Positions 48,633 through 59,319 of a stretch of DNA of 64,000 nucleotides are shown here, piece after piece. Under the pieces are notes generated by a model. It was not told the DNA's origin and made no database searches. It saw nothing but the letters and a program-made list of their open reading frames with translations. Origin of the DNA: Polytrichum commune (Eukaryota > Streptophyta > Polytrichopsida > Polytrichales > Polytrichaceae); assembly GCA_950295325.1 (NCBI GenBank), contig OX485804.1, positions 63,270,533 through 63,334,532 on the forward strand, given 5' to 3'. Each line of letters starts with the position of its first letter. The first letter of the stretch is position 1. The position numbers were made by a program, and so were the translations under genes.

Positions 48633-49105
48633 GGGCCACTTCACGCACGAGCCAAGAGTTGTGACCATGAAATTGTGAGACCCCAAAAGAAAGCGTCCAA
48701 AGGCCGTCCCAAGACACCTCCCCAATCATGTAGTGTGGTCACGGACCCTCAAGTGTAGTGTGAAGTCATATGTGACCGGGCCCTCAACCAAATGCTATTT
48801 CAGTGAAATTCTATTCACGCGGGTCCTCACACATGATAAAATACAATAAACCAACGGTTGTAAGCGTTTGGAATACCATGATCTGCCAATGGTTTGATGT
48901 TAGGCCTACCTCCAAGAGATGTTTTTTTGAAAAGAGTCCAAGTGACTATGCAACATGATCCATTCGATGCCATGTAGGAATCCATGTAGACTTTACATCC
49001 ATCTTGCATTCTCATACTCCGTTGGACCGGTTCCGGCTTTCCCACCAATGAGAGTGCTTGAAATGCAGTGGTCACGGGCTCTCAGTCTCGTGTGTGAAGT
49101 GGTCC
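48633..49105 (-). mobile_element. Second copy of the CCACTTCACAC MITE, inverted, 473 bp
   Basis: Left end GGGCCACTTCACGCACGAG and right end CTCGTGTGTGAAGTGGTCC form the terminal repeats. The interior is the reverse complement of 36936-37413 with scattered changes (for example AACCAACGGTTGTAAGCG and CCATGTAGACTTTACATCC). The flanks read TTG and TTA, so the target copy has decayed or the ends are slightly eroded. Confidence 0.82.
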
Positions 49106-49489
49106 TTAGGCTTGAGACCACCAAAGTCTGCATTCGGGTTCTTAAGTCATCCCCAACTTAGTTCAACGCTAACATGGCATGGAATAAGTTGTGAAGCAAT
49201 AAGTCAAACATTGTTATATGACATTACATTGCTCGGCCACTATTAATTAGATGCTTGAATGTGGTCTGTAGATAATTATTCCGCCCTTCTTCATGGGAAG
49301 TCGGAGTCCCCATTTTTATGCCCCACTTATTAGATTGATTGACTAAGGGGCCTGCACTTAATGTTAATTGGCCATGTGGACCCCTGCTTTACCCCCCACC
49401 CGTTACTTGGCTTTCCCCGAATCCCTGTTGCTAATTTTGTTTTACCAACATTATCGGTTTTTACCAACTAAGTTATATCATGTTCTTTG

Positions 49490-49690
49490 GTGTGCATACT
49501 ATGGCAAGTTTTTGGATGACTTTTCTTATGAATAAGTGAGCAAATACTGTCATGGGTGATGGATGAGTTCATCCATGGTCCTATTTAGTGTTGGTGGCAC
49601 TACGGTTTGCAATTAGTATTGAGCAAGACGATTATTAGAATTGGTGACACTAAATATCATATTTATTGTATTTATGTTTTTGGGTTGAGA
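49490..49690 (-). repeat. Inverted partial copy of the 19200-19636 repeat
   Basis: Contains CAATTAGTATTGAGCAAGACG, TTTAGTGTTGGTGGCAC and GACACTAAATATCATATTTA, the inverse of blocks at 19200-19636. It is shorter than that copy. Confidence 0.5.
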
Positions 49691-49936
49691 ACGATACTCT
49701 TAGTAAAATGTTATAGCAAAGCCTAACTCCAAATGATAACCCACAATAATTAGACAAAATAGTTTATTGGATATTGACACAATTGCATTTATTTTAGCCA
49801 TTTAACTAGGTACCACCCTTAGCTAGCCTCAACATTTTTCGTATTTCACCGCTTACCTCTCATTTAAAAAATGGTGCATCATTACTCAATTGAGTAATGT
49901 TATGCAAAGATTGTCATATCATATAATATAATGAAT

Positions 49937-49958
49937 CTCTCTCTCTCTCTCTCTCTCT
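49937..49958. repeat. CT dinucleotide microsatellite
   Basis: About eleven CT units; intergenic. Confidence 0.9.
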
Positions 49959-50129
49959 AAGATGGATGGGCCAAGCTAACCTTGCATAAGTCCACCTGGG
50001 ATTTAGGACAAACATGTCCCATGCACATACCCTACTTTAGATCCTAAAATTCTCTTCAATTTTTGAGGTGGAAAGAGGAAATCCCAAAAATTTCACACCC
50101 AACTTTCAAAATAGGTTGTGATCACTGCC

Positions 50130-50345
50130 CAGGGAGAATTTTTAATTAGTTACAGATGAGAAGGTCGAGTTTAAGAAATACCCGGTTGAAGTTTGAGACT
50201 TCAAGAGAATTACCCATCATTTTAGAGGAATCTATAGAGGAATATACCTCATATGAATAAAGTAAAACCGGAAGATGTCAACATGTAACCGGTTGGATTT
50301 AGAATCACTAGAATCTTGACCGATTATGCCCAAAAACTTCCCGAA
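50130..50345 (-). repeat. Dispersed CCGGTTA repeat, inverted copy
   Basis: Reverse strand reads CGGTCAAGATTCTAGTGATT, then CAACCGGTTACATGTTG and, at the far end, CATCTGTAAC. The same order is seen at 3855-4080 and 61340-61560. Confidence 0.6.
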
Positions 50346-51224
50346 CACTAGTTGTGAACACAACGAGCCAATGAGCTCTTAATGAAGAGTTTTCTCCACA
50401 AAGAATAGAAACCACGGTTTCGTCCCTCTTTGAGAGACTTTGCAGATAACTCTAATGAATCACCTAACTTACTACAAAACTTTTGGGAAATTATGTCACA
50501 CCTACTTACATAACCAGCGTTGGCAACCAATACTTAAAGTAGAATGGCTTTTCATTCTTAGGATTCATTATCCTGCCACCTACCATCTTGTAGTGGCATT
50601 CAATAATCCTTGACTCATAAACCACTTTCCATTTGTGTTATATCTACCAAACAACTCAATAAATGCTACAAAATGGAGGTGAAGATATCATAGAGGGATT
50701 TCTCTCTCTCTATGGGGGGGGGGGTTTATTTCCTTCTCAAGTCTTGCCATGTGTCAATCCTACATTGGTTGAGACATCTTGAATCTATGTGGAAACTACA
50801 TTCCAACATTATTGTAGTAAAGCTGAAACTGAGCACCCTCTCAGGGTAGATGAGATTTGGGCGAACCAACCCATGCACTTGTTCCTTGTTTGGATGCCTA
50901 AACCCTTGCGTCCAAGGAACCAGTGTACGAATTGGTTTGCCCCCAGCCGGGTAGATGACGACTGGTGTAAGGTGATCACCTTGGGGTGAATGTTCACAAC
51001 ATCTAGCAAGGGGGAGGGCGAACTGGGGGAGAGGAGGGTGACAACGTACTTTATAATCGTAAACCCCAGGGATTATTATGTTTTGGTAATAACAATCCTC
51101 AATTGAGGTAAGAGAGCTCAATTTAGTCCAGTGAGCCTTAATTGGGATGAATCAACAATAAGATTATAGGGGTATCTTTCTTGCTATTACCCACTGGGAG
51201 ACCAAAACATGATGGTGATGGTGT
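50346..51224. other. Intergenic sequence with G-tract, no gene
   Basis: A CT run followed by eleven or so G residues lies at about 50700-50724. The overlapping frames on both strands (50726-51121) have no recognisable motif. Confidence 0.4.
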
Positions 51225-51400
51225 GGTCATGAGGTAGATTGCCCATAAATGGACACTTTTAGATATGCAACCACTCTTTATGAAACATGTGATTAGTGCG
51301 AGAGGATTAGCAAATCCAATTCACATCCGTAAGCATTCTCCACATAACGTTTGGAGCTCATGTGAATATCTTGTTCATTATTAATGTCAAGATTGTTTAT
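51225..51400 (-). repeat. Dispersed ATATTTGAGTGGT family, inverted fragment
   Basis: GTGATTAGTGCGAGAGGATTAG and GAGCTCATGTGAATATCTTG are the inverse of blocks in the right half of the 39200-39560 copy. Confidence 0.5.
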
Positions 51401-51426
51401 TTTTTAAAACAATTATGTAGTAGCCA

Positions 51427-51576
51427 TAACATTGTTCAGATTCATGACAATGTTATGTGGGACTGATAGTATTCCACAAAATATTCTCCATATTCATACG
51501 AAATGTGGGAATATCCAGAAATATTCCATGGAATATTATCAATCCCACAACACTGTTATGGATCTGAATAATGTTA
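51427..51576. mobile_element. 150-bp palindromic miniature element
   Basis: Starts CATAACATTGTTCAGATTCA and ends with its near-perfect inverse (ATCTGAATAATGTTATG). The arms continue through the ACAATGTT and GTGGGAC blocks for about 37 bases, and the centre has further short palindromes. A related, truncated copy lies at 45098-45238. The target duplication is unclear, so the class is not assigned. Confidence 0.7.
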
Positions 51577-52087
51577 TGGCCCCTCCCCTACTCCCCAATA
51601 ATAATAATATGTTGACCTATTGTGGACACTTGTATTTTAAGGGAATACCTAAGTTGCACACGAAAGCAAATGTTGGCATGGTTCCCCACAAATCATGGGG
51701 AGGTCATTGTCAAATCTTTATTAAACCACATGAGGAAAAATATAGGGTATTTTTTATGTGTGTGAGAGAGAGAGAGTGAAAGAGAAAAATATTCAAATTT
51801 TGGAATTATTATAGCTTGGATGGAAATGACCCATACATTATTATATTTGAAATAGGGTAGGTGAAATATACGTGTTATTTAATTTTTATTAATAAAATAA
51901 GGCGTGTTATAATTGGAGGGATGAGGAATTTATTTGAGGTTCAATGAATGCCTTTGGATCTAATGAGAAGTTGCCTCAATTGACAATGCCCCTTGTGTTT
52001 CTTACTTCTTTTGTATTCATAACAAATATGAAACAATCATTTCAGTCTCATCAACCTCAACTCATTAGCCCAATTGTCCTTATGTTC
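51577..52087. other. Intergenic sequence, nothing recognised
   Basis: AT-rich; no supportable frame before the ~348-bp tandem array begins. Confidence 0.4.
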
Positions 52088-52319
52088 AAGCGTTCAATTC
52101 AATCTAGTAAAAAACCATTCACTGGTTCTCACCAACACTAAGTGCATCTAGGAAGCAACCGTGATTTTTGAAGGAAAAGATTGGGTGAGGCATGCCCAAC
52201 TAGGAATCAACCCCAATAATTAGTTTAGCTTCCACTTACATATAGTGTAATTTAGTTGCCACGTTAACAAGGCTTTTGTCAATTTGATTGAGTTAAATTT
52301 GTGAGGGATTTGTAGAGTG

Positions 52320-52620
52320 TGTGCTCAGTGTGCGCAAGCTAACCAACCCCTAGTTTTCTTGCTTGGTGGCAACCGCCATCATTCATCGATCACCACCTTT
52401 AATCCCCCCAACTTGTAGATTTTTTTCATTTTTCATTTTTTTGTATTTCTTTTGTCATTGTTGTTGTGCTTGGGTCATGAAAGGTGGGAGCTTTGCAATG
52501 CAATGTGGGAAGTGGTGGTATGGTGTGCTATTGAGTTTGTTAATCATGTAAATGTGAGAAGATGATAGGTTGTTTCTCTTTAGGTAGGAGTACAAAATTA
52601 CAACGCCAAAAAGTTGAGAC
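52320..52620 (+). repeat. Decayed duplicate of the DUF7780-gene upstream region
   Basis: Aligns in order to 54446-54770: GTGTGCTCA(G/C)TGTG, a GGTGGCAACCGCCATC-like block, ACCACCTTTAATCCCCC, GGTGGGAGCTTTGCAATGCA and TTGT(T)TCTCTTTAGG. The left copy is AT-enriched, consistent with loss of function. The promoter or first leader exon of the gene was copied together with neighbouring array units. Confidence 0.75.
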
Positions 52621-52983
52621 TTAGCATTGGAGTTGGGTTGGCCAAGATGGTAGACCCAACTCCAAAGGATGGAACTTGTGTAAGTTTTTCTATTAAAATA
52701 AGCGCTCAATGTGGCAAAATTTTGGTGTTAATTCTTTTTTCTTGGAGAAGAAAACAACTTTTGGCTTCCTTTGTTCCATTTTGTTTCTGTATTTCATAGC
52801 AAACTTGAAAAAACAACCACTTAAGTCCCATTTTGCTAAGTTCATCATCATAACTACCATCTTGTTCAGGCATTTATTCCAATCCATTGATTAACTAACT
52901 TATAAATGCTTACCAAACACTACGTGCATCCATGATTCGACCGTAATCTACAAAGGAAATGAATGGGTGGGGCATGTCCCACC

Positions 52984-53269
52984 CTCGGGGGGTACACTGG
53001 CAAAAATCGTAGAACAACGTGCGATAAAAAATAGGGTCCAATATATTCATTGTAGATAAATTTTGTAAAAAATGTACATGTAAAATAGGGGATTTTAAAA
53101 TAGTGAAACATGTTTACATGTAAAATACCATCACATATAATATTTTCAGGTTTTTTACATGTAAAATACCGTCACCTTATAATCTTTTCTGCAAGGTAAA
53201 TAACCCCCCCAATAAATAGGTCCCGAACGCACGTGTATGCAAAATATAAGAGGGAGTGAACCCCCCGAG
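52984..53269. mobile_element. hAT-type MITE, 286 bp, 8-bp target duplication
   Basis: Ends CTCGGGGGGTACACT and its inverse (CTCGGGGGGTTCACT, one difference). GTCCCACC flanks it exactly on both sides (52976-52983, 53270-53277). An 8-base target copy is the hAT signature. It sits inside a unit of the ~348-bp array. The interior has repeated TTTACATGTAAAATA palindromes. A relative with a longer G-run starts at 62969. Confidence 0.92.
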
Positions 53270-54820
53270 GTCCCACCAAGAAACAATGCCCATTTAATAG
53301 TTTGGCTTCCACTTACATGTAGTTTACTTTAGTTGCCTAGTGAGCAAGACACTTATCAATTCAATTAAGTTAAGTTAGTAGTTAGTTGTAGGGTGTGTGC
53401 ACAAGGCTCCCCAATTATTGATTTAGCTCCCACTTACAAGTAGTTTAACTTAGGGCCCAATTCCTAAGTCCCATTTTGTTCAAGCAATATGATTACCATA
53501 ACTACCATCTTGTTCATGCATTTATTCCAATCCATTGATCAACCGACTTATCAGTGCTTACCAAACACTAAGTGCACCTAGGAGTCAACCATAATCTACA
53601 AAGTAAACGATTGGGTGGGGCATGCCCCACCAAGAACCAACTCCCATTTAATAGTTTGGCTATCATTGACATGTAGTTTACTTTAGTTGCCTAGTGAGCA
53701 AGACGCTTATCAATTCAATTAAGTTAAGTTAGTAGTCAGTTGTAGGGCGTGCACACAATGCTCCCCAATAATTACTAACCTAGCTCCCACTTACAAGTAG
53801 TTTAACTTAGGGTCTGATTCCGTCTACCCTTGGTTTGTTTATGCCTGCCTACTCTCATGTTTAGGCATTCAATCCAATTTAGTGATCAACCAATTCACAT
53901 GTGCTTACCAAACACTAAGTGTATCTAGGAGTCAACCATAACCTACAAAGGAAATGATTGGGGTGGGGCATGTCCCACCAAGAAACAACGCTCATTTTAT
54001 AGCTTAGCTACCAATGACATGTAGTTTACTTTAGTTGCTTAATGAGCAAGACACTTATCAATTCAACGAAGTTAAGTTAGTAGTCAGTTACAGGGCGTGC
54101 ACACAAGGCCCCCCAATTATTGGTTCAGCTCCCAGTTACAAGTAGTTTAACTTAAGACCTGATTCCGTCCACCCTTGGTTTGTTTACGCCTGCCTACCCT
54201 GTTGTTCAGGCATTCAATCCAATCCATTGATCAACCAATTCACATGTGCTTACCAAACACTAAGTGCATCTAGGAGTCAAGCGTGACCTTCGAAGAAAAC
54301 GATGGGGTGAGGTGGTCCGCACGAGAACGACCACACCCCATGACTACATAGTTCACCTCCCACTTACGTGTAGTTTAGTTTAGTTGCCGAGTTAACAAGA
54401 CTCCACTTATCAGTTCAATTTAGTTAAAGTTGTGAAGCAACAACACAGCGTGTGCTCACTGTGGACGAGACGACCTTCCTGGAGTTTTCTGCCTCGGTGG
54501 TAGCCGCCATCGCTCCGTCTCCTTCACCACCACTTTCAATCCCCCATCTCGCAGAAGTAAATTGCTGTCGTTGTTGTTGTTGTCGTTCGTCGTCATCAAA
54601 GGTGGGAGCTTTGCATTGCATTGCAACATTACAATGTGAGGAGCGGTGGTCCGGAGCGCTGCTGCTAGTGCTGTGTTTTGTGGGGGGTACTGCCGTCCTG
54701 CACTCCTGAGGAGATCAAGCGTGGGAAGCTGATGGCCGGTTGTCTCTTTAGGCAGAAGTACACTGTCAAGGTTTCATAATCTGAGTGGATGGGGTGACCG
54801 TGGGATGATTGGGCTGTATA

Positions 54821-54823
54821 CAG

Positions 54824-54864
<41 letters not shown>
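54821..54864. repeat. GACA tetranucleotide microsatellite
   Basis: About eleven GACA units with one variant (GACG), lying in the leader/promoter region of the downstream gene. Confidence 0.9.
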
Positions 54865-55033
54865 AAGAAAGAAGACAGGGAGGGAGGGTGAGCATTTAGT
54901 GTAAGTGTAAGGGGTGAGTGCCAGATTAAGGAGTGTTGAGTTGGGTTTCAGGGAGAGCTGGCAATTTGTGCAGTTTTTTGTGCAGGGACTGCACTGGGCT
55001 GGCTGCTAGATAGGTAGCTGCTGCTGATTGTTG

Positions 55034-55587
55034 AGTGGAGGCCAAGGTTCACCTGACCGGATGCTTGGGAGAGTCTGCTGGGAAGACTGCAAGTGATTGT
55101 AATATGAGGGTCAAGTTTGTGGAAGAATCAATTGGCTTTTGTAGCAATTTGTGCATGCATTTTGGGAGTGCGAGTGATAGAGTGGAGGGCAAGGTTACCT
55201 GACCTGATGCTTGGGGGAGTCTTGAGTCTGCTGGCAAGATTCCAAGTGATTTGATACATGAAGGTGGTCGTCACATGACACCCTGCACATGAGAGTTTGG
55301 GGAGGATTCCAGAGGAGAACGGTTGTGAAGAACCAATCGGCTTTTGTAGCAATAATTTGTGCCTGAGGTTTGGGAGTGAGAGGTAAGTTGGAGTGGAGGG
55401 CGATAATACCTACCTACCTACGTGACGCTTTGGGGAGTCTGCTGGCATTATTCCAAGTGATTGTAACATGAGGGTAGCCACACGTTGCACAGAGTTTGGG
55501 GAGGGGTCTGGAGGAGCAAGGTTGTGAAGAATTGATCGGCTTTCTTAACAATTTGTTCATGAGTGTTGGGAGTGAGAGCTGAGGCAA
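55034..55587 (+). repeat. Leader tandem array, three units of about 147, 211 and 196 bp
   Basis: Units start at AGTGGAGG at 55034, 55181 and 55392. Shared order: AAGGTTACCTGACC, GATGCTTGGG, GAGTCTGCTGG, CCAAGTGATT, AGTTTGGGGAGG, GAAG(A)ATC(A)ATTGGCTTT, AATTTGTGC and TTTGGGAGTGAGAG. Indels explain the length differences. It ends 85 bases before the start codon of the DUF7780 gene. Confidence 0.8.
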
Positions 55588-55671
55588 TTTGAGGTGGGAG
55601 GGGGGAGGGAGGTCTGTGCTTATGAGTGGTGACTGGTTGAGGGAGGCAAATGCTTGAGTTTGTCTCCTTCG

Positions 55672-58555
55672 ATGGGCTTGCTATGTGGCGCAAGGGAACG
55701 TAGCTTTGAAAGGGGAACTCGCAAGGCGCTCAAGCTGCACTCGGTTGGCACAATTGTGCTGTGTATCGCCCTCATCGCCATCTACATCTTCGTCTTCTCG
55801 GTGGTGTCCATTGACAGCGAGGAGGGGTTCACACAAAATCAGCCATGGCCTTCGCAGCAGGTGCCTCGACCCGCCGGCACCAGGTTAGTCAAACAATTCA
55901 AACCAAATCAAACCAACCCATCCTCCTTAGTTTGCTGCAGGGGCTGGATATGTTCCTTAATTGCATTTTTCCATTTGTGAGTAGGATTTATGCAGCTTTG
56001 CACTCAATTGAAGGTGATGATTCTTCACGTTGTTTTGCACTTGGAGGTTAAGATTTTCCCCGGGAGGATGGAAGAAGGAGAGGAACCACGAATTAAGGAT
56101 GGTTAAACGCGGGTTTGTATTTTGAGGGTTAAAAGTGTTGCAAAGGAGGATGGAAGGACAGGAGCCATGATTTGATGATCGTTGAAGTGGTTTTGCAAGG
56201 AGGTTGGACGGAGGGAGGAGAGAGACCAGGAAATAATGATGGTTGACGTAGTATTCATTTTGAGGGGAAGAGTTTTGAGTTTTCCCGAAGACGATGGAAG
56301 GGAGTACAGGAACCAGGAATTAATGATGCTTGATGTAGTTTTTGTAGTTTGGGGATTAAGGGTATTCGCAAGGATGATGATTATGGTAGAAGGACATGAA
56401 CCAGGAATAGATGATGGTTATCATAGTTTTGCATTTTGGGATGACGATGATGTGCTGATTCGTGTGTTCATGTCATTCTATTTGATTACAGTACTTCGCG
56501 AGGATGGAGGGTGCTCCAAAGCAGCAGCAGTGTAGTTCGCAACCGTCCCGTGAAGACTGTTTTCCGGGCGGAGAAAGCGCTTCAAGGAATGGGGACACTG
56601 TTCCGGCGAGGGACTCGACCGATGCGCGAAATGGTGGTGGCGCACCTGTCCGAAGGCACGAGTGTCAGCAGCTTCCGCTGTTTTCTCCGAACCTTGCACC
56701 GGAGTGGCGCCACCGCGAGGGCGGACGTTGTCATACTGTTCCCTGGGGCTAACGTGCCTTTGGAACTCACCCAAGTCATCCATCAAGAAGAAGCCAGCTT
56801 CCAGAAGATGTTAGCCCTGACCAATCCCAAGAAGAAGTCGCCGAAATCAGCAGGTATGTCTTTAAAGGCGTCCCCAATCTATGTAGACTTCATGGCTATG
56901 GCGAACCCTAGCCTACTTCTCAGCTCAATAATTTCTCCTTAAGTGAGAGCTAATGGATGAACACGTCCTCCTCATTGGAGGAGGTAATGTGGTCTTTCAT
57001 ATCCTGCCTTCTCGAGATTTTTTGCTAAAATTGTGACTCAATTGCATGTTTGTGTAACGTCACAATCCGATTAGGTCGCAGCAGCGGCAGCTCATTCGGA
57101 TGGATGTGCATACGTTCGAGTTCTTTCCGATGGTTATAAGAACGTTACATTAATGTGATGATTGGTACCTCTCAATCTGTTTTAGCTTCGGAGGACCGCC
57201 CTTAATTTTGCAATTTGTCGATTCCAGCATTCATTCCTTGCTTCGAGAATATCGAGCAATGTGCATGTAATAATTTTGTTTGGTGCTTCGACATGGGAAC
57301 AGGTGCCTCGAATTCGACCTTGATACCGTTCAATACCTTAGTGTTCAAATTGGCAGAGGAGGATAGGAGGCACTTCGTCCATGGGGACGTCATTTGGGGT
57401 AAGCGATTGAATGCTTCCGAGCAAGCTGCAGATGTGAGTAATGGTGCGAAGGAAAGCAGCAGCTGGTCAGGGTATGGCAGCATCGTGGGGTTTGAGATGC
57501 AGGAGCTGGACCCCCACAACGTGTTGGGTGGGTTTTTCCACACCGTGCCTGCACAGCTTCGGCGATGGGTGTGTTACGAAATGCTACTGGGCATGGTGAG
57601 ATCCAAGTTCCGCAACGTGCTTTTGACGCAAGTGGACGGTGTTCTCGTTGTCGGCGATGCAGTCGCCGCTATTCGGAGACGACAGTCCTTGTATGTGTCT
57701 TCGGAAGACCGGTCATGGTCCGACATGGATGCTGAGGAGTTTTTGGAATCAATAGGGCAAGAGAAGGACGGCAGAGCACATGTGAATGATGTGTCTCAGC
57801 TACCTGCAAAGGGGGAGAAAATGAGTGTGTCACCTCCAACACACACGGATCTTAGTTTTGTACATAGAAGAGCTCTTCTCCAGGAAATAGAAGAGGAAGG
57901 TGACGATTCCGCGGAGAGCACAGATGAGATGAAAGACAAAGATGCCAAACCTGCACCAGTGATCAAGCGGAAGGCTACACAAAAGATCAGGAAAGACGCC
58001 ATTGCGGAGGGGGCACCGGTCCGGGGTTTGATTCAAAGTGTATACGGAGTCGGTGTGTGGAAAACCCTAGAGAAAGAGCAGAGGGAGAAATCTGTGGTGA
58101 ACAGTGGTTTTGCAATGGGCAGGACCGAGTATGTTCGTGGCCTCGCCAACAAGATGGCGACCGAGATTGTCCGCATTGCCATTGAGCGGAAGAGCCGCCG
58201 GCCGTTCCACGACAAAGCAGTCCTGAACTACTTGGTGCACAAGAGCTCCGTGTTAGGGAAGCGGATTCTGGACCACTTGAAGGTGGTCCCCAACCGAGAC
58301 TCAGTACTTCACTCTTTGTCCGGGTCAAAGCAACCGCATGTGTTTCGGAGACGAAGAGTCGGTGGTCCCAGATATGCAATTATCCAGGGCCTCCACACGA
58401 GTAGTGCAAGCTTAAGCTCGCCAAACACCACTGAGGAGGCAGAGATCATCAGGGCACAAAAAGTTGTGGCATCTGTCCGGAACGACATTTGCTCGTCTCC
58501 CGGAGATGCACAAGTGTATGAGGACTGCTTCTTGTATGATACCTACTCAACCTAA
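55672..58555 (+). CDS. DUF7780-type, glycosyltransferase-like type II membrane protein, 633 aa
   Basis: Exons 55672-55883, 56492-56853 and 57228-58555 have GT-AG borders and matching phases (2, 1), giving 634 codons with the stop. The ATG follows an in-frame stop at 55654. A short basic N-terminus is followed by a hydrophobic segment at about residues 27-45 (IVLCIALIAIYIFVFSVVS), a probable signal anchor, and a variable stem. The soluble part has TVFRAEKALQGMGTLFRRGT, RCFLRTLHRSGATARADVV, GYGSIVGFEMQELDPHNVLG, RRWVCYEMLLGMVR and VVNSGFAMG, then a C-terminus ending ICSSPGDAQVYEDC plus ten residues. From memory this order matches plant DUF7780 proteins such as Arabidopsis At4g12700, which resemble glycosyltransferases; substrate unknown. 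A charged insert (about 425-470) is poorly conserved-looking. Family recognition is from memory and should be treated as likely, not certain. Confidence 0.85.
56064..56441 (+). repeat. Tandem array in intron 1 of the DUF7780 gene, five units
   Basis: Units of about 53-92 bases start near 56064, 56143, 56196, 56288 and 56370. Shared blocks: GGATGGAAG, AGGAACCAGGAATTAATGATGG, TTGATGTAGTTTTTG and TTTGAGGGTTAAGAGT. They are diverged from one another and show no relation to the leader or 3' arrays. Confidence 0.8.
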
Positions 58556-59250
58556 TTGGATCACAAGACGATGGCAGATGCACAAGCCGGCGAGGAATTC
58601 TTCTTATATGATTTTCATTTACCTAATTGCGTCCCAAGACATGACAAATTCATGTGAAAAGGTTGCAGGCAAGCTCCCTCGAAGCTGGCAGATGTACGAG
58701 TTTAAGAGGATCGCTTCTTGTATGATTTCTATTTGAACCAAATTGGGTTGACAGGATATGATGAATTCATTGGAGAGACTGCAGGCAGGCTCCCTCGAAG
58801 CTGGCGGATGCATACAGTGTACGAGGACTGCTTCTTGTACGATTCCTACTTAACCTGCTTGCGTCAACTAGACATGATGAAGTCATGGAAGAGGTTGCAG
58901 GAAACTCCCTTGACGTCGGCAGATGCACAAGTCTACAACGATTGCTTCTTGTATGATTACCTTAACCTACTCGGGTCACAAGAATGATGAATTCATGGAA
59001 GAGGCTGCAGACAAGCTCCCTCGAGTCTGGAAAATGCACAACTCTGCGACTTGTATGATTGCATTAACCTAATTGGGTCACAAGTCGTGATGTGTTCATG
59101 GGAGAGGCACAGGCAAACTCCCTTGAACCTGTTAGATGCACAAATCTCCAAGAATTGCTTCTTGTACGATTACCTTAACCAAATTGCTTCAACAAGACAT
59201 CATGAATTCATGGGAGAGGCTGCAAGCAAGATCCCCTTGAAACAGCAGCA
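58505..59250 (+). repeat. Seven-unit array beginning in the C-terminal codons of the DUF7780 gene
   Basis: Unit starts (GATGCACAAG or variant) at 58505, 58577, 58691, 58807, 58922, 59032 and 59134. The lengths are 72 for the first, then 114, 116, 115, 110, 102 and about 116. Consensus blocks: GAGGACTGCTTCTTGTATGA, CTTAACCTAATTGGGTCACA, GAATTCATGGGAGAGGCTGC and AAGCTCCCTCGAAGCTGGCA. Unit 1 encodes the last residues of the protein (VYEDCFLYD) and the stop. Unit 4 and unit 5 still encode VYEDCFLYD and VYNDCFLYD when read in frame. The array lies in the presumed 3' untranslated region and ends in a CAG run. Confidence 0.88.
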
Positions 59251-59319
59251 GCAGCAGCTCACTTGAAGACAGCCTTTGAGCAAGGCTGCTGCTGATTCAC
59301 TGTGAGGAATGCACGATTA

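Larger units (their letters stand above)
52088..54440 (+). repeat. Diverged tandem array, unit about 348 bp, five units, upstream of the DUF7780 gene
   Basis: Units start at the anchor ATT(C/T)AATCCAATC near 52088, 52869, 53515, 53863 and 54209. Later spacings are 348 and 346. The 646-base spacing becomes 352 once the hAT insertion (286 plus 8 bases) is removed. Each unit holds AACACTAAGTGCATCTAGGA, GGGGCATG(C/T)CCCACCAAG, ACTTTAGTTGCCTAGTGAG and CTCCCACTTACAAGTAG. The first and last units run into promoter-like sequence (52320-52620 and 54440-54770) that is itself duplicated. Confidence 0.85.
54441..55671 (+). promoter_or_regulatory. Promoter and 5' leader region of the DUF7780 gene
   Basis: Composition shifts to higher GC at about 54440, as expected for a promoter/leader. 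It contains a CCATC..CTCCTTCACC block typical of leaders, a GACA microsatellite (54821-54864), a leader tandem array (55034-55587) and several upstream ATGs. TCTCTTTAG at about 54741-54750 could be a splice acceptor. The transcription start is not determined. Confidence 0.4.

Noticed and set aside
56511-56942. Separate gene starting at 56511
   Set aside because: It is exon 2 of the DUF7780 gene: splice sites at 56492 and 56853 join it in phase to exons 1 and 3.
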